From positions 62,001 to 126,000 of the forward strand of contig NZ_JAIOAO010000008.1 in the NCBI RefSeq assembly GCF_021190955.1: a stretch of DNA of 64,000 bases, read 5' to 3'. Below are positions 9,205 to 17,608 of this stretch, in pieces. The notes under the pieces were generated by a model, which was not told the origin of the DNA, searched no databases, and saw only the letters and a program-made list of their open reading frames with translations. Both the position numbers and the translations under genes were made by a program. The first letter of the stretch is position 1. Each line of letters starts with the position of its first letter. This stretch comes from Parachryseolinea silvisoli (lineage in GTDB: Bacteria > Bacteroidota > Bacteroidia > Cytophagales > Cyclobacteriaceae).

Positions 9205-9289
9205 AGTACCAGGCAGCGACAACAGGTAAAATAAAAAGACCAAAACTCCGCAGAGCTTTGGTCAGTATATCGGTCACCGGCATACTTCC

Positions 9290-9670
9290 TCAGTGGGTGT
9301 CGCCGGCTTTGAGGTCTTTTTCGATCTCGTGCATATAGACCGTATCGATGGCCTCTTCTACCGTCGGCAGAATGTTGAGCACGCTGTCAAGCTGTGAGAT
9401 CTTGATCAGCTTCATCGAGTGGTCGGACAGGCTGGCCAGCACAAAAATGCCGCCGTCTTCCTGTACAATACGGTTTCCTACCAACAGGGCGCTCAGGCCG
9501 GAGGAGTCGGTATACTTCACATCGGAAAGGTCGAGAATGATGTTGCGCACACCTTCGGCGTGCAGCGTGATCAGCTCCGACTTAAGCCCCGGTGCCACAC
9601 TGCTGTCCAGCTTTTCTTCGTGCAGCTTCAGCATGCAGTACTTCTCCTGCTTATCGATCGTATATTTCAT
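9290..9670 (-). CDS. STAS-domain anti-sigma factor antagonist
   Basis: This 126-residue single STAS domain resembles SpoIIAA/RsbV. The regulatory serine sits in the motif YTDSSGLSALL. The fold's first strand reads YTIDKQEKYCMLKLHEEKLDSS. In partner-switching systems such proteins bind anti-sigma kinases or other regulators and are switched off by phosphorylation. No anti-sigma kinase is present in the window, so the partner is elsewhere. The ATG at 9670 is chosen because it gives MKYTIDKQEK, the normal family start; the upstream 17 codons come from the gap after purC. It lies 54 bases after purC and 85 before rnz, suggesting co-transcription. Confidence 0.88.
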   Translation of the reverse strand: MKYTIDKQEKYCMLKLHEEKLDSSVAPGLKSELITLHAEGVRNIILDLSDVKYTDSSGLSALLVGNRIVQEDGGIFVLASLSDHSMKLIKISQLDSVLNILPTVEEAIDTVYMHEIEKDLKAGDTH

Positions 9671-9724
9671 CGGTTCGTATTTACAAAATGGTCTCTCTCT
9701 TGCCTGGCCGGTATCATACACCGG

Positions 9725-10687
9725 TTAGTGTTTCTGACCTTCTAAGGTAACGGATTTTATTGAATTGAGAATGCTTTGCTCGATTCTTTCCAGCATCTGC
9801 GTATACGCCACGGGTGCCAATGCCTCGCCGCGCACGGCCTCGTACAGCTCTTTGTAACGCGTAGAAATAGATTCCACCACGGCGTCCGTCATCTCCGGAA
9901 CACGTTGGCCGTCCTTTCCCTGGAAGCCGTTCTCGATCAGCCACTGCCGCACAAATTCTTTTGAGAGCTGCTTCTGCGGCTCACCGGCCTGCTGCCGGGC
10001 AGCATATCCCTCGCGGTAAAAATACCGCGACGAGTCCGGTGTGTGTACTTCGTCAATGAGGTAGATGGTACCCTTGTGTTTACCAAACTCATATTTGGTA
10101 TCTACCAGGATCAGGCCGCGGGCAGCCGCGAGCTCGGTACCTTTTTCAAACAAACGCAGGGTATAGTTTTCCAGCACGGCATAGTCTTCCGGACTCACCA
10201 CGCCACGGGCCAGGATCTCCTCACGGGAAATGTCCTCATCGTGTCCGACGGCCGCTTTGGTCGTAGGTGTAATGATCGGATGGGGTAGCTTGTCGTTTTC
10301 GCGCAGGCCTTCCGGCAACGGCACACCGCACAATATGCGTTTGCCCGCGCGGTATTCGCGCCACGCGTGGCCGGCCAGGTAGCCGCGCACGACCATTTCC
10401 ACCGCAAACGGCTGACAGCGGAAGCCCACGGTTACGTTCGGGTCGGGCGTCGCGATCACCCAGTTCGGCACCAGGCCTTTGGTGGCCTCCAGGTTAAACG
10501 CCGCAATCTGGTTTAGCACGCGGCCCTTGTCGGGAATGGCACGTGGCAAGATGACATCAAACGCGGAGATCCGGTCGGTGGCCACCATGGCCATATAATC
10601 GCCGAAATAGTAGACGTCGCGGACCTTGCCGCTGTAAAAACCTGTTTGGTTGGGAAATTTGAACTTGGTTTCGCTGATTGCCTGCAT
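9725..10687 (-). CDS. purC: SAICAR synthase (phosphoribosylaminoimidazole-succinocarboxamide synthase)
   Basis: This 320-residue cytosolic enzyme joins aspartate to CAIR with ATP to make SAICAR in de novo purine synthesis. Family blocks are plain: [14 protein letters not shown] and [15 protein letters not shown] at the N-terminus, [35 protein letters not shown] and [15 protein letters not shown]. It is of the longer type (about 300-320 residues) rather than the 237-residue E. coli form. It lies 32 bases after the MORN-repeat gene and 54 before the STAS gene, in a minus-strand run of five genes. No purine riboswitch was recognised upstream, where the MORN gene abuts. Confidence 0.96.
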   Translation of the reverse strand: MQAISETKFKFPNQTGFYSGKVRDVYYFGDYMAMVATDRISAFDVILPRAIPDKGRVLNQIAAFNLEATKGLVPNWVIATPDPNVTVGFRCQPFAVEMVVRGYLAGHAWREYRAGKRILCGVPLPEGLRENDKLPHPIITPTTKAAVGHDEDISREEILARGVVSPEDYAVLENYTLRLFEKGTELAAARGLILVDTKYEFGKHKGTIYLIDEVHTPDSSRYFYREGYAARQQAGEPQKQLSKEFVRQWLIENGFQGKDGQRVPEMTDAVVESISTRYKELYEAVRGEALAPVAYTQMLERIEQSILNSIKSVTLEGQKH

Positions 10688-10719
10688 GAAAATGGTATTC
10701 CAGCCGGCAAGTTAATGGT

Positions 10720-12054
10720 TTACTTTAAAATAGTCACCACCGCACCGGCTTTGTAAGTGGTCGTGCGCGTCAGCTTGCCGTTTTCGTCGTACTCGCGCCA
10801 GTCGCGATTCTTTTTATCGCCTGCGTACTCGCCCTGCTCACGCACTTTTCGGGAAGGATAATACGCCGTGAACGGGCCATGACGGCGGTTGGAACGATAC
10901 TCCCCTTGCGTGGCCAACGTACCCGTTTCGTAATATGTGCGCACCGGGCCTGTCAACAGATCGAATTTAAACGTTTCCTCCTGCTGCACTTTGCCCGACG
11001 GATAGTACGTGTACCGCACCCCCATACGCTTGCCGGCATCATATGTCTCTTTAATATGTGGCGTGCGCCCGCCGGGGTGGTAATATACCCACAGGCCCTG
11101 CGGCTTATCATTCCGGAATCGTTTTTCGTTTTGCAAGGCGCCGTTCTCATCCAGCGTCTCCTGGGTCATGTCGATGCCGTTTGCGGCGACCTGCTCCTTC
11201 ACGTGGACGTTGCCCGACGGATAATATTCCACGTTGTGCCCCGTCTTCTTGCCATCTTTATAATTGAACCTGTGCTGCACCGAACCGTCCGCAAAGTAGG
11301 CCGTGTTGGGCCCCTGCAACTTGCCGTTTACAAAGCTGCCTTCCAACAACGGGCGGCCGGTGCTGTCATACCGTTTAAAGTCGCCATTGCGCGAGCCCTT
11401 CTTCATCTCCGAGATCGTCTCTACCTGGCCGTTGGGATAATAGCTTTTAAAGTAGCCAGTCAGAATGCCTTCTTTATAATTTCCCTCTGTCTCTACCTTG
11501 CCGTTCTCAAAGAACGTGCGCGTTATGCCGTTGGGCTTGCCACGATAATAGACGATCTCTTTGCGCACCGCGCCACTGGGGTAAAACTCTTTCACTTGCC
11601 CTTCCGGTTTGCCCCTGGCAAAATACGTCTGACTTTTAACGGCGCCGTTATCAAAAAACAGCTGGATGCTGTCGGCAAGCTTGTCGTTCTGATAATACGC
11701 GCGCTGCACCGGTTTTCCGTCGTCATTGTAAACGACCACCGGACCGTGGCGCAAGCCGTTGACAAACCCCAGCGTGCGTGCGGGGCGGCCGTTTGAATGG
11801 AACTCGCGAAACTCGCCGGACTTGACGCCATCGTCAAAATTGCCCTCCAACATCACCTGGCCGTTTTCGTAATAACGGCGATAAAGTCCCTCCATACTGC
11901 TGTTGTCGCTGGCCGACACGGTGTACACTTCCTGGAGATGTTTTCGGGCAGAGTCGTAGTAGGTGCGTACTTCCCGCTGTGCCCAGGCGACGCCGGGGAA
12001 CATCGTCACTACCCATACAGCCACCGAAAACCAGGCTTTGATTTGATGTTTCAT
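10720..12054 (-). CDS. Secreted MORN-repeat protein (YwqK-type repeats)
   Basis: The protein has 444 residues with a signal peptide (MKHQIKAWFSVAVWVVTMFPGVAWAQ) starting at the ATG at 12054. The longer frame upstream adds an unlikely 18 residues. The mature protein is nearly all short repeats of about 23 residues of the form YYxNGxxxxEGxYxxGxxxGxxxxY, roughly 14 copies. They match the MORN_2/YwqK family, often annotated as an antitoxin component on thin evidence. Similar proteins in Bacteroidota are exported; their function is unknown, and the repeats form a regular beta-rich scaffold. It is the first gene of the purC run and divergent from mtgA, 69 bases away. No toxin gene is adjacent, so I do not support a toxin-antitoxin role. 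Confidence 0.85.
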   Translation of the reverse strand: MKHQIKAWFSVAVWVVTMFPGVAWAQREVRTYYDSARKHLQEVYTVSASDNSSMEGLYRRYYENGQVMLEGNFDDGVKSGEFREFHSNGRPARTLGFVNGLRHGPVVVYNDDGKPVQRAYYQNDKLADSIQLFFDNGAVKSQTYFARGKPEGQVKEFYPSGAVRKEIVYYRGKPNGITRTFFENGKVETEGNYKEGILTGYFKSYYPNGQVETISEMKKGSRNGDFKRYDSTGRPLLEGSFVNGKLQGPNTAYFADGSVQHRFNYKDGKKTGHNVEYYPSGNVHVKEQVAANGIDMTQETLDENGALQNEKRFRNDKPQGLWVYYHPGGRTPHIKETYDAGKRMGVRYTYYPSGKVQQEETFKFDLLTGPVRTYYETGTLATQGEYRSNRRHGPFTAYYPSRKVREQGEYAGDKKNRDWREYDENGKLTRTTTYKAGAVVTILK

Positions 12055-12123
12055 GCAAAAAGTGAATGCGTAAAGATAACGAAGAATGATAATGGTTATT
12101 TTTACCACCTGAAAAACCTGTCC
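12055..12123. promoter_or_regulatory. Divergent promoter region of the MORN gene and mtgA
   Basis: These 69 bases separate two divergent start codons. On the minus strand TATCTTTA (12078-12071) matches TAnnTTTG in 7 of 8 positions for the MORN gene. The mtgA side is AT-rich but has no good box. Confidence 0.4.
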
Positions 12124-12849
12124 ATGAGTTTTAGTGCCAAGGCAAAGGAAGCGGGCGGCTGGCTCAAGAAGATCGTAGCCGTACTTTTTGTCGCCCAGTT
12201 AGTCTATATTTTTATCCTCAAATGGGTGGATCCGCCCATTACCGTCACGCAATTGGTGAGCTGGGCAACCGGCTACGGCCTGAAGCGCGACTATATATCC
12301 CTGCGCGACATGGGGCCGAACGCGCCGTTTGCGGTCCTCTGTTCCGAAGATCAGCTTTTTCCCGACCACAACGGCTTCGACATCAAGAGCATTCAAAAAG
12401 CGCTCGAGAACAACAGTAAAGCGAAGGCCCGCCTGCGCGGCGCTTCGACCCTCAGCCAGCAGGTGGCCAAGAATGTTTTTTTGTGGCAAGGCCGCAGCTG
12501 GGTCCGCAAAGGCCTGGAAGCGTACTTCACCTTTATGATCGAGCACGTGTGGGGCAAACAACGCATTCTGGAAGTATATATGAATGTGACGGAAATGGGC
12601 CGTGGGGTGTTCGGCATTGAAGCGGCGGCGCAGTATTATTTTAAGAAGCCTGCGAAGAAATTGCTGCCGGTGGAAGCAGCGCGCATTGCGGCGAATTTAC
12701 CTAATCCGAAAAAGTATAAGGTTAATCCCGCTTCGGAGTATATCGCGAGAAGAGGGAATTGGGTGTTGCAGCAGATGGGGAATCTGCGGGGGGATGAGGA
12801 TATACAGGCTATGCTTCGGGGAGAAAAGAAGAAGAAGTATGATAAGTAA
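12124..12849 (+). CDS. mtgA: Monofunctional biosynthetic peptidoglycan glycosyltransferase
   Basis: This 241-residue GT51 enzyme has one N-terminal membrane anchor (KIVAVLFVAQLVYIFIL). It polymerises lipid II into glycan strands on the outer face of the inner membrane. The GT51 motifs are in order: CSEDQLFPDHNGFD with the catalytic glutamate, LRGASTLSQQVAKNVFLW, KRQ-like GKQRILEVYMNVTEMGRGVFGIEAAAQYYF, and LPVEAARIAANLPNP. There is no transpeptidase domain, and the length fits MtgA. The start is the ATG at 12124 (MSFSAKAKEAGG); the open frame reaches further upstream but only across the divergent promoter. The gene ends 25 bases before the convergent esterase gene. Confidence 0.95.
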   Translation: MSFSAKAKEAGGWLKKIVAVLFVAQLVYIFILKWVDPPITVTQLVSWATGYGLKRDYISLRDMGPNAPFAVLCSEDQLFPDHNGFDIKSIQKALENNSKAKARLRGASTLSQQVAKNVFLWQGRSWVRKGLEAYFTFMIEHVWGKQRILEVYMNVTEMGRGVFGIEAAAQYYFKKPAKKLLPVEAARIAANLPNPKKYKVNPASEYIARRGNWVLQQMGNLRGDEDIQAMLRGEKKKKYDK

Positions 12850-12874
12850 GTAGATTGTCGACCTGCACGTAGAT

Positions 12875-14269
12875 TCAATAACGAACCAGGCGATGTTGGA
12901 GTACTACCATGCCGCTCTTTAGGAGTCGTAGTATATAGGTGCCGGCGGGGATGTTGTCGAGGGCGATGGCTACTTCGTTTTTTGTGGGTGTGGATGTTAT
13001 GGGCACGGTGCGACGTGCCCCGGTCATGCTAACCACTTCGGCGCCGTCGATGCGGAGTGGGTCTTGCGCGGTGGTGATATATAGTGTATTTCCCTGCAGT
13101 GGGTTGGGATGGACCCGGAGGCCTAAGCGCTCCCCTCCTTCTATGCCGACTACGCCGCCCGCGGCCAATACGATGGTAAATTCCTGGCGGAAATTGCCTA
13201 CGCTATTCTTCGCTTCGATCGTAACGGTATAGGTGCCCGGCTCCAACGCCTGGCCTACAACCAGTTGATCGCCCTTAATGCTGAACTTCGCATTGTCGGA
13301 TATACCCGCAGGCAAGCTAAACGTTGTAGGTCGTGCGCCATTGCTGACAATGCGACCAACCGCCGCGCCGACAGTGGATTTCGTAACGCCGGGCATAGCA
13401 CTTAGACGGAGTACATTGGGCGCCGTGGCATTCAGTGGCTTCTTGCCACAGGCTTTCATCCATTCAAACCAGTCGCCATCCGGATCGTTTTTGGTCCATT
13501 GATAATAAGGAGCACCATTTATCGCGCCGGTTACTTGCGCCGTGTTCATGCCTTGCGCGTTATAGACGCATTCCCAGGCTTCGTGGCCCAGGTCCCGATA
13601 GACGGTCAGTCGCGTGCGGGTGGCATCCAGTTTGTAGAGGGCTGCGTGAAAATTGGCTACGTCTGTCACGAGATTGGGCATAACATCGTCCTCGCCCTGG
13701 TGGATCCAAACATATTGTTTGTTATCGACAATCTGCTGTACTTTCGGCACAGCGGCCGTGAGGTTAGTAGACATAAGGGTAAACGTCGAGAAGCCCTTGT
13801 ATACATCGGAATTTGCCCAGATCATATCACGGATGGCATACCCGCCGGCGGAAAGCCCGGCCAGGTGTTGTTGTCCCGGTTCGATCACAGCTTTGTAGTG
13901 ATCTGTCGCCCATGTGATAAAATTGGTAATGCTGGCATTGCCACTCCAATACCCGCTGGGATCTTGCGGCACCAGAACGATAAAATCGGTGTTGTGCGCC
14001 TTCAGCCACTGGCAGATCTGAACGTTCAGGATCTTGTCGAGTGAGCCCGATGTCCCCATGCCGGCATCGTTCAGCCCATGCAACCAATAGAGTACAGGAT
14101 ATTTTTTTGCGCCGCTGTCATCAAACCCCGGCGGCAGATATTCAATATACCCCTTCGGATTCGCGTCAACGGTCTTCTCGGGAACTTTCGAAAGCGTGCC
14201 TTTTTGTGCAAATCCCACCGTGACCAGCGACAACAGGCTGGCGGCAAGCATTAAATTACGTAACGTCAA
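12875..14269 (-). CDS. Secreted esterase 1 of a four-gene array, T9SS C-terminal domain
   Basis: The 464-residue protein has a signal peptide ending GFAQ, an alpha/beta-hydrolase domain (about 20-265), a cadherin/Ig-like linker domain (about 290-375) and a T9SS sorting domain of about 80 residues beginning VHPNPLQGN. The catalytic set is visible: nucleophile in GLSAGGYAIRD, acid in HQGEDD, histidine in GHEAW, plus an oxyanion loop at YWLHGL. The hydrolase resembles feruloyl-esterase/PHB-depolymerase-like carboxylesterases; the natural ester is unknown. The start is a TTG at 14269, which supplies a positively charged N-region; the first ATG lies six codons later. Compared with copies 3 and 4 it is a diverged paralog. 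Confidence 0.85.
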   Translation of the reverse strand: MTLRNLMLAASLLSLVTVGFAQKGTLSKVPEKTVDANPKGYIEYLPPGFDDSGAKKYPVLYWLHGLNDAGMGTSGSLDKILNVQICQWLKAHNTDFIVLVPQDPSGYWSGNASITNFITWATDHYKAVIEPGQQHLAGLSAGGYAIRDMIWANSDVYKGFSTFTLMSTNLTAAVPKVQQIVDNKQYVWIHQGEDDVMPNLVTDVANFHAALYKLDATRTRLTVYRDLGHEAWECVYNAQGMNTAQVTGAINGAPYYQWTKNDPDGDWFEWMKACGKKPLNATAPNVLRLSAMPGVTKSTVGAAVGRIVSNGARPTTFSLPAGISDNAKFSIKGDQLVVGQALEPGTYTVTIEAKNSVGNFRQEFTIVLAAGGVVGIEGGERLGLRVHPNPLQGNTLYITTAQDPLRIDGAEVVSMTGARRTVPITSTPTKNEVAIALDNIPAGTYILRLLKSGMVVLQHRLVRY

Positions 14270-14413
14270 GGGCGTAGGTCTTAAAGTTTTTTACTTATAA
14301 CTGCGTGAGAAGGGTTCCGAAAAGTAACGAAAGCATGGAGACTTCTCTCCGCGCCTACCGGTATTTAATTTTTCAAACGTTTCCAAACTGCTATTCTGCG
14401 TGTCTATCGATCT

Positions 14414-15829
14414 TTAGTTGGTTTTTACAAGCCTGCTCTGTTGTACCGCGGCCTGCCGGTGAAACAAACGAACCACATAGATACCGGCCGGCAGATCGCC
14501 CAGGTCAACGGATACGATACCGTCCGACGACGATGACTGCTCCACTGTACGGTATAGCGTGACTCCCTGCGTGCTGACCAGCTCAATCGCATCGATTACG
14601 CTGCCTGTCCTGACCGAAAGCACCCGCCCTTGCAGGGGGTTGGGATATACCGCTACAGCACGCGCGCCTGCGCTGTGCTCATTACCGACAATCACTTCCT
14701 CTTTCTTGTTTACGGTAATTTCGAAGGTCTTCTCTGTCGCCCCAATGACGTTGGTTGCCTTCACCACCACCGTGTAGGTACCCGGCGGAAGGGACTCGCG
14801 CACGGTAAGAGCATTGCCCGCTAACGCAAAGGCATCATTGTCGCCTGTACCGGCCGGCAGCGCAAACGCCATTGGCTCAAGACCGTCGGCGGTAAGATCG
14901 CCTACCAACGTGTCGGCTTTAAAGCCTTCGTCCAGCACATGATTGCTCAGCGCCAACGCAAAAGGAGCCTTGGCATTTACCGGCGCCTTGCCGTGGCGGA
15001 TCATCCAGGCATACCAGTCCGGATCAGGATCGGCTTCCGTCCAGGGATAGAATGTCGTACCGTCGATCGTACCCGTGAGCTGCTTTCTCTTTTTCCCCTC
15101 GTTGTTATACACGTAGATCCACGAGGCGTGCGCCACATCGACAAACGCCGTAAAGCGCGTACGTGTGGAGTCCAGCGCGTAGAGCTTATTGTGAAAACCT
15201 TCGGCTTCGCTCATTCTGTTTGGGTTAATATCCTTGTCGCCGTGGAAGATCCATACATACTGGTCGTTGTCCACGATGTTTTTCACATCGTTTACGGCCG
15301 CAGCCAGGTTCGTGGACATCAGTGTAAAAGTTGAGAAGGCCCGACACGCGGGTGTGTTGGCAATGATGTAATCTCTGATGCCGTAGCCGCCGGAAGAGAA
15401 TCCGGCGAGGTGTTGTTGCGTCGGTTGAATGATGCCCTTATACTCCTGCGAGGCCCAGGCCACAAAAGCCTGCAGGTCATTGGTGCCATCGCCCGTCCAG
15501 TAACCGCTGTGGTCCTGTGGCGCCAATACCACAAAAGGCACGTCGTGGGTCTTAAGCCACTGGCAAAGATAGGTGTTCAGCACCTTGTCTATTTCTTCGT
15601 AAGAGCCCCACCCCTTCTCGCCAAGACCGTGTAGAAAGTATAATACGGGATATTGTGTTTTGCCACTATTGTCAAAGCCCGGCGGCAGGTATTCTACATA
15701 CCCTTTGACATTGCCATTACGCGTGCGGATGGCATACTTGGTGAGCGTACCTTTTTGGGCCACGGCGGATTGCACTACCGTACAACAGAGCACGGCAGCC
15801 CAGAGCAGGAGTACTAGAGGTCTTAACAT
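14414..15829 (-). CDS. Secreted esterase 2 of the array, T9SS C-terminal domain
   Basis: This 471-residue paralog has an ATG start at 15829 and a signal peptide (LRPLVLLLWAAVLCCTVVQSAVAQ). The alpha/beta-hydrolase core carries GFSSGGYGIRD (nucleophile serine), FHGDKD (acid) and AHASW (histidine). Next comes an Ig/cadherin-like domain (FALAGNALTVRESLPPG...) and a type A T9SS sorting domain starting VYPNPLQGR and ending FHRQAAVQQSRLVKTN. It is presumably exported across the outer membrane and attached to or released from the cell surface. It lacks the HQG form seen in its neighbours (FHG instead). About 140 bases separate it from copy 1 and about 160 from copy 3, so each copy may have its own promoter. 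Confidence 0.85.
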   Translation of the reverse strand: MLRPLVLLLWAAVLCCTVVQSAVAQKGTLTKYAIRTRNGNVKGYVEYLPPGFDNSGKTQYPVLYFLHGLGEKGWGSYEEIDKVLNTYLCQWLKTHDVPFVVLAPQDHSGYWTGDGTNDLQAFVAWASQEYKGIIQPTQQHLAGFSSGGYGIRDYIIANTPACRAFSTFTLMSTNLAAAVNDVKNIVDNDQYVWIFHGDKDINPNRMSEAEGFHNKLYALDSTRTRFTAFVDVAHASWIYVYNNEGKKRKQLTGTIDGTTFYPWTEADPDPDWYAWMIRHGKAPVNAKAPFALALSNHVLDEGFKADTLVGDLTADGLEPMAFALPAGTGDNDAFALAGNALTVRESLPPGTYTVVVKATNVIGATEKTFEITVNKKEEVIVGNEHSAGARAVAVYPNPLQGRVLSVRTGSVIDAIELVSTQGVTLYRTVEQSSSSDGIVSVDLGDLPAGIYVVRLFHRQAAVQQSRLVKTN

Positions 15830-15947
15830 GTATGTACGAGCGGTTTGGGAGTATAAAAAAACAAAAAAACTGTGGGGGAACAGCTTTCTCTCCTGAAAAA
15901 CACTAAAAGATTGTGCCCGGGGGGATGTGGGTAAAAAATACCGTGGT

Positions 15948-15970
15948 CACCCCGCTGGACTTGCGGGGTG
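15948..15970 (-). terminator. GC-rich hairpin after esterase 3
   Basis: CACCCCGC and GCGGGGTG form a perfect 8-bp stem with a 7-base loop, 17 bases after the stop of the third esterase gene. A T6 run follows on the minus strand, but about 11 bases later, so termination is likely rather than certain. Confidence 0.5.
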
Positions 15971-15986
15971 ATTCCGGTTCATATCG

Positions 15987-17387
15987 TTATTGCTTCGCGA
16001 CCCGCATCGTTTCCATGGGGGCATTACGGCGCCAGATCTGCAGGGTATACATGCCCGGTGTCATGTCAAAGGGAAATGTTAGCGGTACCCCCTGCTGGCT
16101 CGGCACATTGATGTATCGCGCACGTACCACTCCGGCAGGATCAAGCACTAAAATGGCATTGAAGAATACATTGTCGACCTGGGGTGTGATATTCAGGCTG
16201 TTTCCGGCCACCGGATTAGGCGATACGGTATACGTCGTGCCGTTGCTTTGTCCAACGGTAATCGTAAAGGCCTGACGAATGCTGCCCGAGCTGTTAGCGG
16301 CCTGCAACTGAATTGTATAGGTTGTGCGCCCCGCCAGCGAGCTTGCTACGGTAAGCTGATTGTTCTGAAGAGAAAAGCGTGCATTGTCATACGCTCCCGA
16401 CACCAACGTGGTCGTTACCGGCGCTGTGCCATTGGCAGCGGCGGTGCCCACGGCGGTGCCCGGGCCGGCACCACTGCCGACGCTCGTGTTGCTTAACGCA
16501 ATTGCTGTGGGGGCAGTACCACTGGCCGGTGGCGGCGCGGCGCCCGTTTTGGGGTGCGACAGCAGCCAGCCAAACCAGGTGCCGTTCGGATCGCTGGTCG
16601 TCCAGTTGTAGTAGGTTGTCCCCGACACGGTGCCGGTCACTTGCGGCGACGTTCTGCCCGTGCCGTTATATACTTTGTCCCATGCGCTATGGCCCAGGTT
16701 CAGGTAGGCCGTGAGGCGCGAGCGACGCGAGTCAAGCTTGTATACGGCGTTGTGAAAGTTGGCCACCGATGCCAGTTGGTTAGGCGTAACATCGTCTTTT
16801 CCCTGATGGATCCATACATATTGGTTGTTCGAGACGATCTGCGAAGCACGGCTCACGGCGCCGTCCAGGTTGGTGGACATCGGCGTGAAGGTGGAGAACG
16901 CTTTATAAGTGGCCGAGTTGCCCACGATAAAATCACGAATACCATAACCGCCCGACGAAAGCCCTGCCATGTGTTGCTGGTTCAAGTCGATCGAGCTCTT
17001 GTAATATACCTTCGCCCACTCCACGAATCTGGCAATGCTATTGGAGCCGTTCCAATAACCGCTCGCATCCTGCGGCACTAGAATAATAAAATCTACATCG
17101 TTTGTTTTAAGCCAGTTCGATATCTGCTGGCTCATGAGCTTGTCGAGTGCAGCCGACGTACCACTGCCGACGCCTTCCAATCCATGCATCCAGTATAACA
17201 CGGGATATTTCCGGGTGCTCACATAATTCGGTGGTAGATACTCGATATAACCTTTTGGGTTAGCGCTCCGGGTGTTGACGGGGATTTTGGTGAGCTTGCC
17301 CCGCTGCGCGTGGGCCTCGGTGTAGACGCCGGCGCTGATCGCGACAATCCACAAGAGCAGTAATAAGGGTCTTACCAATCGTTGCAT
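15987..17387 (-). CDS. Secreted esterase 3 of the array, T9SS C-terminal domain
   Basis: This 466-residue protein starts at the ATG at 17387, which gives a clean signal peptide (MQRLVRPLLLLLWIVAISAG...AHAQ); the longer frame from 17435 would bury it. The catalytic motifs are GLSSGGYGIRD, HQGKDD and GHSAW. The linker carries an Ig/cadherin-like domain (SLQNNQLTVASSLAGRTTY), and the tail is a T9SS domain starting SPNPVAGN and ending APMETMRVAKQ. It is the closest relative of copy 4: long stretches of the hydrolase and tail are identical, so this pair arose by a recent duplication. An inverted repeat (17416-17435) lies 29 bases upstream of the start. Confidence 0.87.
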   Translation of the reverse strand: MQRLVRPLLLLLWIVAISAGVYTEAHAQRGKLTKIPVNTRSANPKGYIEYLPPNYVSTRKYPVLYWMHGLEGVGSGTSAALDKLMSQQISNWLKTNDVDFIILVPQDASGYWNGSNSIARFVEWAKVYYKSSIDLNQQHMAGLSSGGYGIRDFIVGNSATYKAFSTFTPMSTNLDGAVSRASQIVSNNQYVWIHQGKDDVTPNQLASVANFHNAVYKLDSRRSRLTAYLNLGHSAWDKVYNGTGRTSPQVTGTVSGTTYYNWTTSDPNGTWFGWLLSHPKTGAAPPPASGTAPTAIALSNTSVGSGAGPGTAVGTAAANGTAPVTTTLVSGAYDNARFSLQNNQLTVASSLAGRTTYTIQLQAANSSGSIRQAFTITVGQSNGTTYTVSPNPVAGNSLNITPQVDNVFFNAILVLDPAGVVRARYINVPSQQGVPLTFPFDMTPGMYTLQIWRRNAPMETMRVAKQ

Positions 17388-17415
17388 ATCTAATAAGGAT
17401 AGTTGAAGTTGTATA

Positions 17416-17435
17416 GTGTCACCCGCGGGCGACAC
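17416..17435. promoter_or_regulatory. Inverted repeat upstream of esterase 3
   Basis: GTGTC-A-CCCGCGGG-C-GACAC is a 20-base near-perfect palindrome ending 29 bases before the start codon. It could be an operator or a leader hairpin. It has no poly-T tail. Confidence 0.35.
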
Positions 17436-17520
17436 CTTACCCTGTACTTTTAAAAGATTATGCCGAGGGGATGCCTGACGACCAACCGCTTGCCAGCGCG
17501 ACGAGCGGACATAGAATACA

Positions 17521-17550
17521 AAAAAAGCCGGCCCGTTGGGGCCGGCTTTT
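17521..17550 (-). terminator. Strong intrinsic terminator after esterase 4
   Basis: AAAAGCCGGCCC (17523-17534) pairs perfectly with GGGCCGGCTTTT (17539-17550) around a 4-base loop. On the minus strand the hairpin is followed by a run of Ts (the A6 run at 17521-17526). It lies 58 bases past the stop of the fourth esterase gene and isolates that gene from copy 3. Confidence 0.9.
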
Positions 17551-17608
17551 GTAGAAACCGTGGTCGGCGGGGGACATTGTTTGTATGCCGCAGTCCCGGA
17601 ATATGTAG

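Noticed and set aside
10720-12054. Toxin-antitoxin module suggested by the YwqK-type repeats
   Set aside because: No toxin gene is adjacent and the protein is exported, which does not suit an antitoxin.
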